DNA of 43,376 nt from Solobacterium sp. (GTDB taxonomy: Bacteria > Bacillota_I > Bacilli_A > Erysipelotrichales > Erysipelotrichaceae). A program made the translations under genes and the position numbers. The notes beneath the pieces were generated by a model, which was not told the DNA's origin, made no database searches, and was given only the letters and a program-made list of their open reading frames with translations. Position 1 is the stretch's first letter. The number at the start of each line of letters is the position of its first letter. This document shows positions 41,440-43,376 of the stretch, one piece after another. The stretch spans positions 1-43,376 of the forward strand of contig JAFRMA010000003.1 of assembly GCA_017430925.1 (NCBI GenBank), written 5' to 3'.

Positions 41440-43203
41440 ATGAAAGAAGCGGGAATACTTAATCTGAGCCGTAATAACGATAGAATTCAGAAAAACACAG
41501 GTCTTATTATACTGTTTATTAATACACTGGTTTTGCTGTTCCATGCGCAATATGGGTTTTGCCAGACAGATGAACCGTTTTACGCTGCTCTGGTGCACAG
41601 ACTGTATCTTGGAGAAGCGCCTGTTGTCAATGAGTGGCATCTGACACAGTTATATGCTCCGGTGTTTTTACCGTTCTATGCGTTATTCAGAGGTTTGACA
41701 GGATCTGCGGATTACACCATTCTGTATTTCAGGGTTCTGCGGATTCTGCTGGCTTTCGGTGCTTCTGTTTTCCTGTATCACAATGTCTGCAGGAATTATG
41801 GAGTGATCCCCGGAATCATTGCGGGATTACTGGTACAGGTATATTCACGGGCAAATATTAACGGGTGCAGTTACTATACGGTATTCTATATCTTTGTGAG
41901 TGCTGCGGGAGTTCTGACCTCCTTATGCATGAATGAGGATACTCACCCGGCAAAGCGGAAAATATACGCGTTCCTCTGCGGGATCATGTACAGTCTGTCC
42001 GTTTTGTGCAATCCGTATTTTGCGCTTCCGGTAGTTATTATGTGGATGATTCTGGTTCTTAGGGGAAACCGGTCAGTCAGGGAATCCTGCCTTTATGTGC
42101 TGGCAGGAATTCTGGCATCCGCGTTTGTATACCTGGTATTTTTGCTGTCCCGCGCATCTGTGGCTGAAATGCTTAAAAGTCTGCCGTATATTCTGATGAA
42201 TGATGATGACCATATGATAAAAGTGATCGATATCGTATATCTGGCGGTATTGCAGGCACTGGAGTATATGGATCTGTTGTCCCTGGCTGCGGTTGCGGGA
42301 ACCTTTGTTATCGCGTTTATCTACCGGAAAAAAGAATTCCCGTTACCCGCAAGAGTTGTATATCTGTTGTTAAGTATTGCGGCTATGATAAAATCCCTGT
42401 CCAAAATAAAATACGGCGTATGTTTTGTCTCATTATTACCGGTTACTCTGATCGGATTCCCGTTATTCCTGAGAAAACTGCATTTGCATCAGTTTGACCT
42501 GGGATTTGTGTTCTATCTGATCGGAGGCTTCTCGGCAGTGGTATTTATGTTGGCGAGTGTTACGGTCATCGACGCGATGACTATAGGATTTGCGCTATGT
42601 ACGATAAGCACGATATGCATGTTGTCAGAAGTGATTCAAGGTGTAAGTACCAGGGGGATCGGTGATCAGCTTCTGTATCTGTGCCTGTGTATTCTGATTC
42701 TGGTTCCCTGTTACTGTCATCGTATATTCGGAACGTACAGAGATACCACACTCGCAAAAATGAATACCAGGATTGAACAGGGACCTGCACGTGGATTGTA
42801 TACTTCCCCGAAACATGCCCGCGAACATGATCATATCTATGAGGCGGTTATGACACAATACAGGAAGGATCCTGATGCGCAGGTAATGTTCAGTAAGGAA
42901 TTACCGTGGGCATATCTGTGTACGGACTGGGGTTATGGATCTCCCAGTGCCTGGGGGAATGAAGTGGCGAATCCTGTGCTGAAGGACTATTATGAATTGT
43001 TCCCGGATAAAGTTCCTGATTATGTATATATCTTTGAGACGGAGGTTGCCGGATATGATACGGTTACGTTCAACAGTCATACCGCAAGGCATCAGTATGA
43101 GATGCAGGACATGGAAGGATGGTTCTACGACACGTATATTGTTCCGGCAGAGATATTGTACAAAGATGAATACGTAACGGTATACCTGATCGATCACCAA
43201 TGA
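41440..43203 (+). CDS. Large multi-spanning membrane protein, putative GT-C glycosyltransferase
   Basis: A 587-residue protein with about twelve predicted helices and a C-terminal soluble region of about 130 residues. After the first helix it has a loop CQTDEPFYAALVHRLYLG followed by NEWHLTQ, resembling the catalytic Asp/Glu loop of PMT/ArnT-type GT-C enzymes. I do not recognise a named family. The start codon abuts the stop of the GtrII-like gene, and no independent Shine-Dalgarno is strong. It resembles in layout, but not obviously in sequence, the membrane protein at 8.3-9.9 kb. Confidence 0.6.
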   Translation: MKEAGILNLSRNNDRIQKNTGLIILFINTLVLLFHAQYGFCQTDEPFYAALVHRLYLGEAPVVNEWHLTQLYAPVFLPFYALFRGLTGSADYTILYFRVLRILLAFGASVFLYHNVCRNYGVIPGIIAGLLVQVYSRANINGCSYYTVFYIFVSAAGVLTSLCMNEDTHPAKRKIYAFLCGIMYSLSVLCNPYFALPVVIMWMILVLRGNRSVRESCLYVLAGILASAFVYLVFLLSRASVAEMLKSLPYILMNDDDHMIKVIDIVYLAVLQALEYMDLLSLAAVAGTFVIAFIYRKKEFPLPARVVYLLLSIAAMIKSLSKIKYGVCFVSLLPVTLIGFPLFLRKLHLHQFDLGFVFYLIGGFSAVVFMLASVTVIDAMTIGFALCTISTICMLSEVIQGVSTRGIGDQLLYLCLCILILVPCYCHRIFGTYRDTTLAKMNTRIEQGPARGLYTSPKHAREHDHIYEAVMTQYRKDPDAQVMFSKELPWAYLCTDWGYGSPSAWGNEVANPVLKDYYELFPDKVPDYVYIFETEVAGYDTVTFNSHTARHQYEMQDMEGWFYDTYIVPAEILYKDEYVTVYLIDHQ

Positions 43204-43247
43204 GTCAGAGATAAAAAGAAGAGTCATGGTCCACATTGAACTAGTAA

Positions 43248-43376
43248 GATAAAAGTAGACATAGAAAAAAGTCAAAAAGGACTGAAAACTAAGTCTACTT
43301 TTTCTTATCATCAAAATGAAGGAGGAACCACAAATGGGAAGACCAAAAGGAGGAAAAAACCGCAGGTTCACATCAG
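43248..43376 (+). mobile_element. Left end of a probable insertion sequence (truncated by the window)
   Basis: The segment after the membrane protein gene carries a folded leader: GATAAAAGTAGAC (43248-43260) pairs with GTCTACTT..TTATC (43293-43309) around an inner AGTC/GACT stem. It is followed by a ribosome binding site and a start that looks like a transposase N terminus. The precise left boundary is not resolvable here. Confidence 0.45.
43334..43376 (+). CDS. Putative transposase, first 14 codons only
   Basis: The protein starts MGRPKGGKNRRFTS and runs off the window. Such a basic start is common at the N terminus of IS3-type OrfA transposases that bind DNA by helix-turn-helix. GGAGGA lies 8 bases before the ATG. 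The family call rests on 14 residues and on the structured leader, so it is tentative. Confidence 0.5.
   Translation, partial: MGRPKGGKNRRFTS

Noticed and set aside
1-43376. CRISPR arrays, rRNA or tRNA genes
   Set aside because: No regularly spaced repeats and no rRNA or tRNA sequence were recognised on either strand.

Overview
The window looks like a chromosomal segment of a low-to-moderate GC Bacillota, probably an anaerobic Erysipelotrichia- or Clostridia-like gut bacterium. This is an inference. It rests on strong AGGAGG-type ribosome binding sites, a FeoA-FeoB fusion, a membrane-anchored FMN-binding/FAD reductase, a phosphoglycerate mutase of the cofactor-independent type, CcpA-type cre sites and intrinsic terminators. 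I saw no rRNA, tRNA or CRISPR array.

Region 1 (1-19.4 kb) is mostly housekeeping and mixed cargo. It holds a truncated unknown gene, a flavin-dependent extracytoplasmic reductase, an M20 peptidase, FeoAB, a 5'-nucleotidase-family enzyme and a cytidylate-kinase-like protein. These are followed by a membrane protein plus GT2 glycosyltransferase pair, an alpha/beta hydrolase, and a small AT-rich cassette (11.7-13.5 kb) with two exported proteins and a membrane-anchored XRE regulator. An ABC-F ATPase diverges from gpmI. A small unknown gene, a uroporphyrinogen-decarboxylase-fold protein and a YdcF-like protein complete the region.

Region 2 (19.4-39.5 kb) is the most interesting part: an apparently self-contained catabolic locus. 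It starts with a LacI-type regulator divergent from a glycerol-kinase-like FGGY kinase. A leftward operon follows, with two PF20091-like alpha/beta hydrolases, a small two-helix membrane protein and three paralogous metallo-beta-lactamase-fold proteins. A rightward series then encodes a CE1-like esterase, two FucU/RbsD mutarotases, a type-B carboxylesterase, a split transketolase, a sugar ABC transporter (lipoprotein, double ATPase, permease) and a frameshifted L-fucose/L-arabinose-isomerase-like gene. Near-identical palindromes built on ACTAAA/TTTAGT lie at 20.62, 28.55, 28.70 and 32.39 kb, in front of the kinase, both divergent hydrolase/esterase promoters and the transketolase-transporter genes. 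Two cre-like sites accompany the last two promoters. The simplest reading is import of an acylated or lactonised sugar, intracellular de-esterification, anomer interconversion, isomerisation to a ketose, phosphorylation, and entry into the pentose phosphate pathway through a dedicated two-subunit transketolase. The substrate is unknown.

Region 3 (39.5-43.4 kb) carries two large multi-spanning GtrII/GT-C-like membrane proteins under a good sigma-A-type promoter. The window ends inside what looks like the left end of an insertion sequence, with only the first 14 codons of a putative transposase visible.
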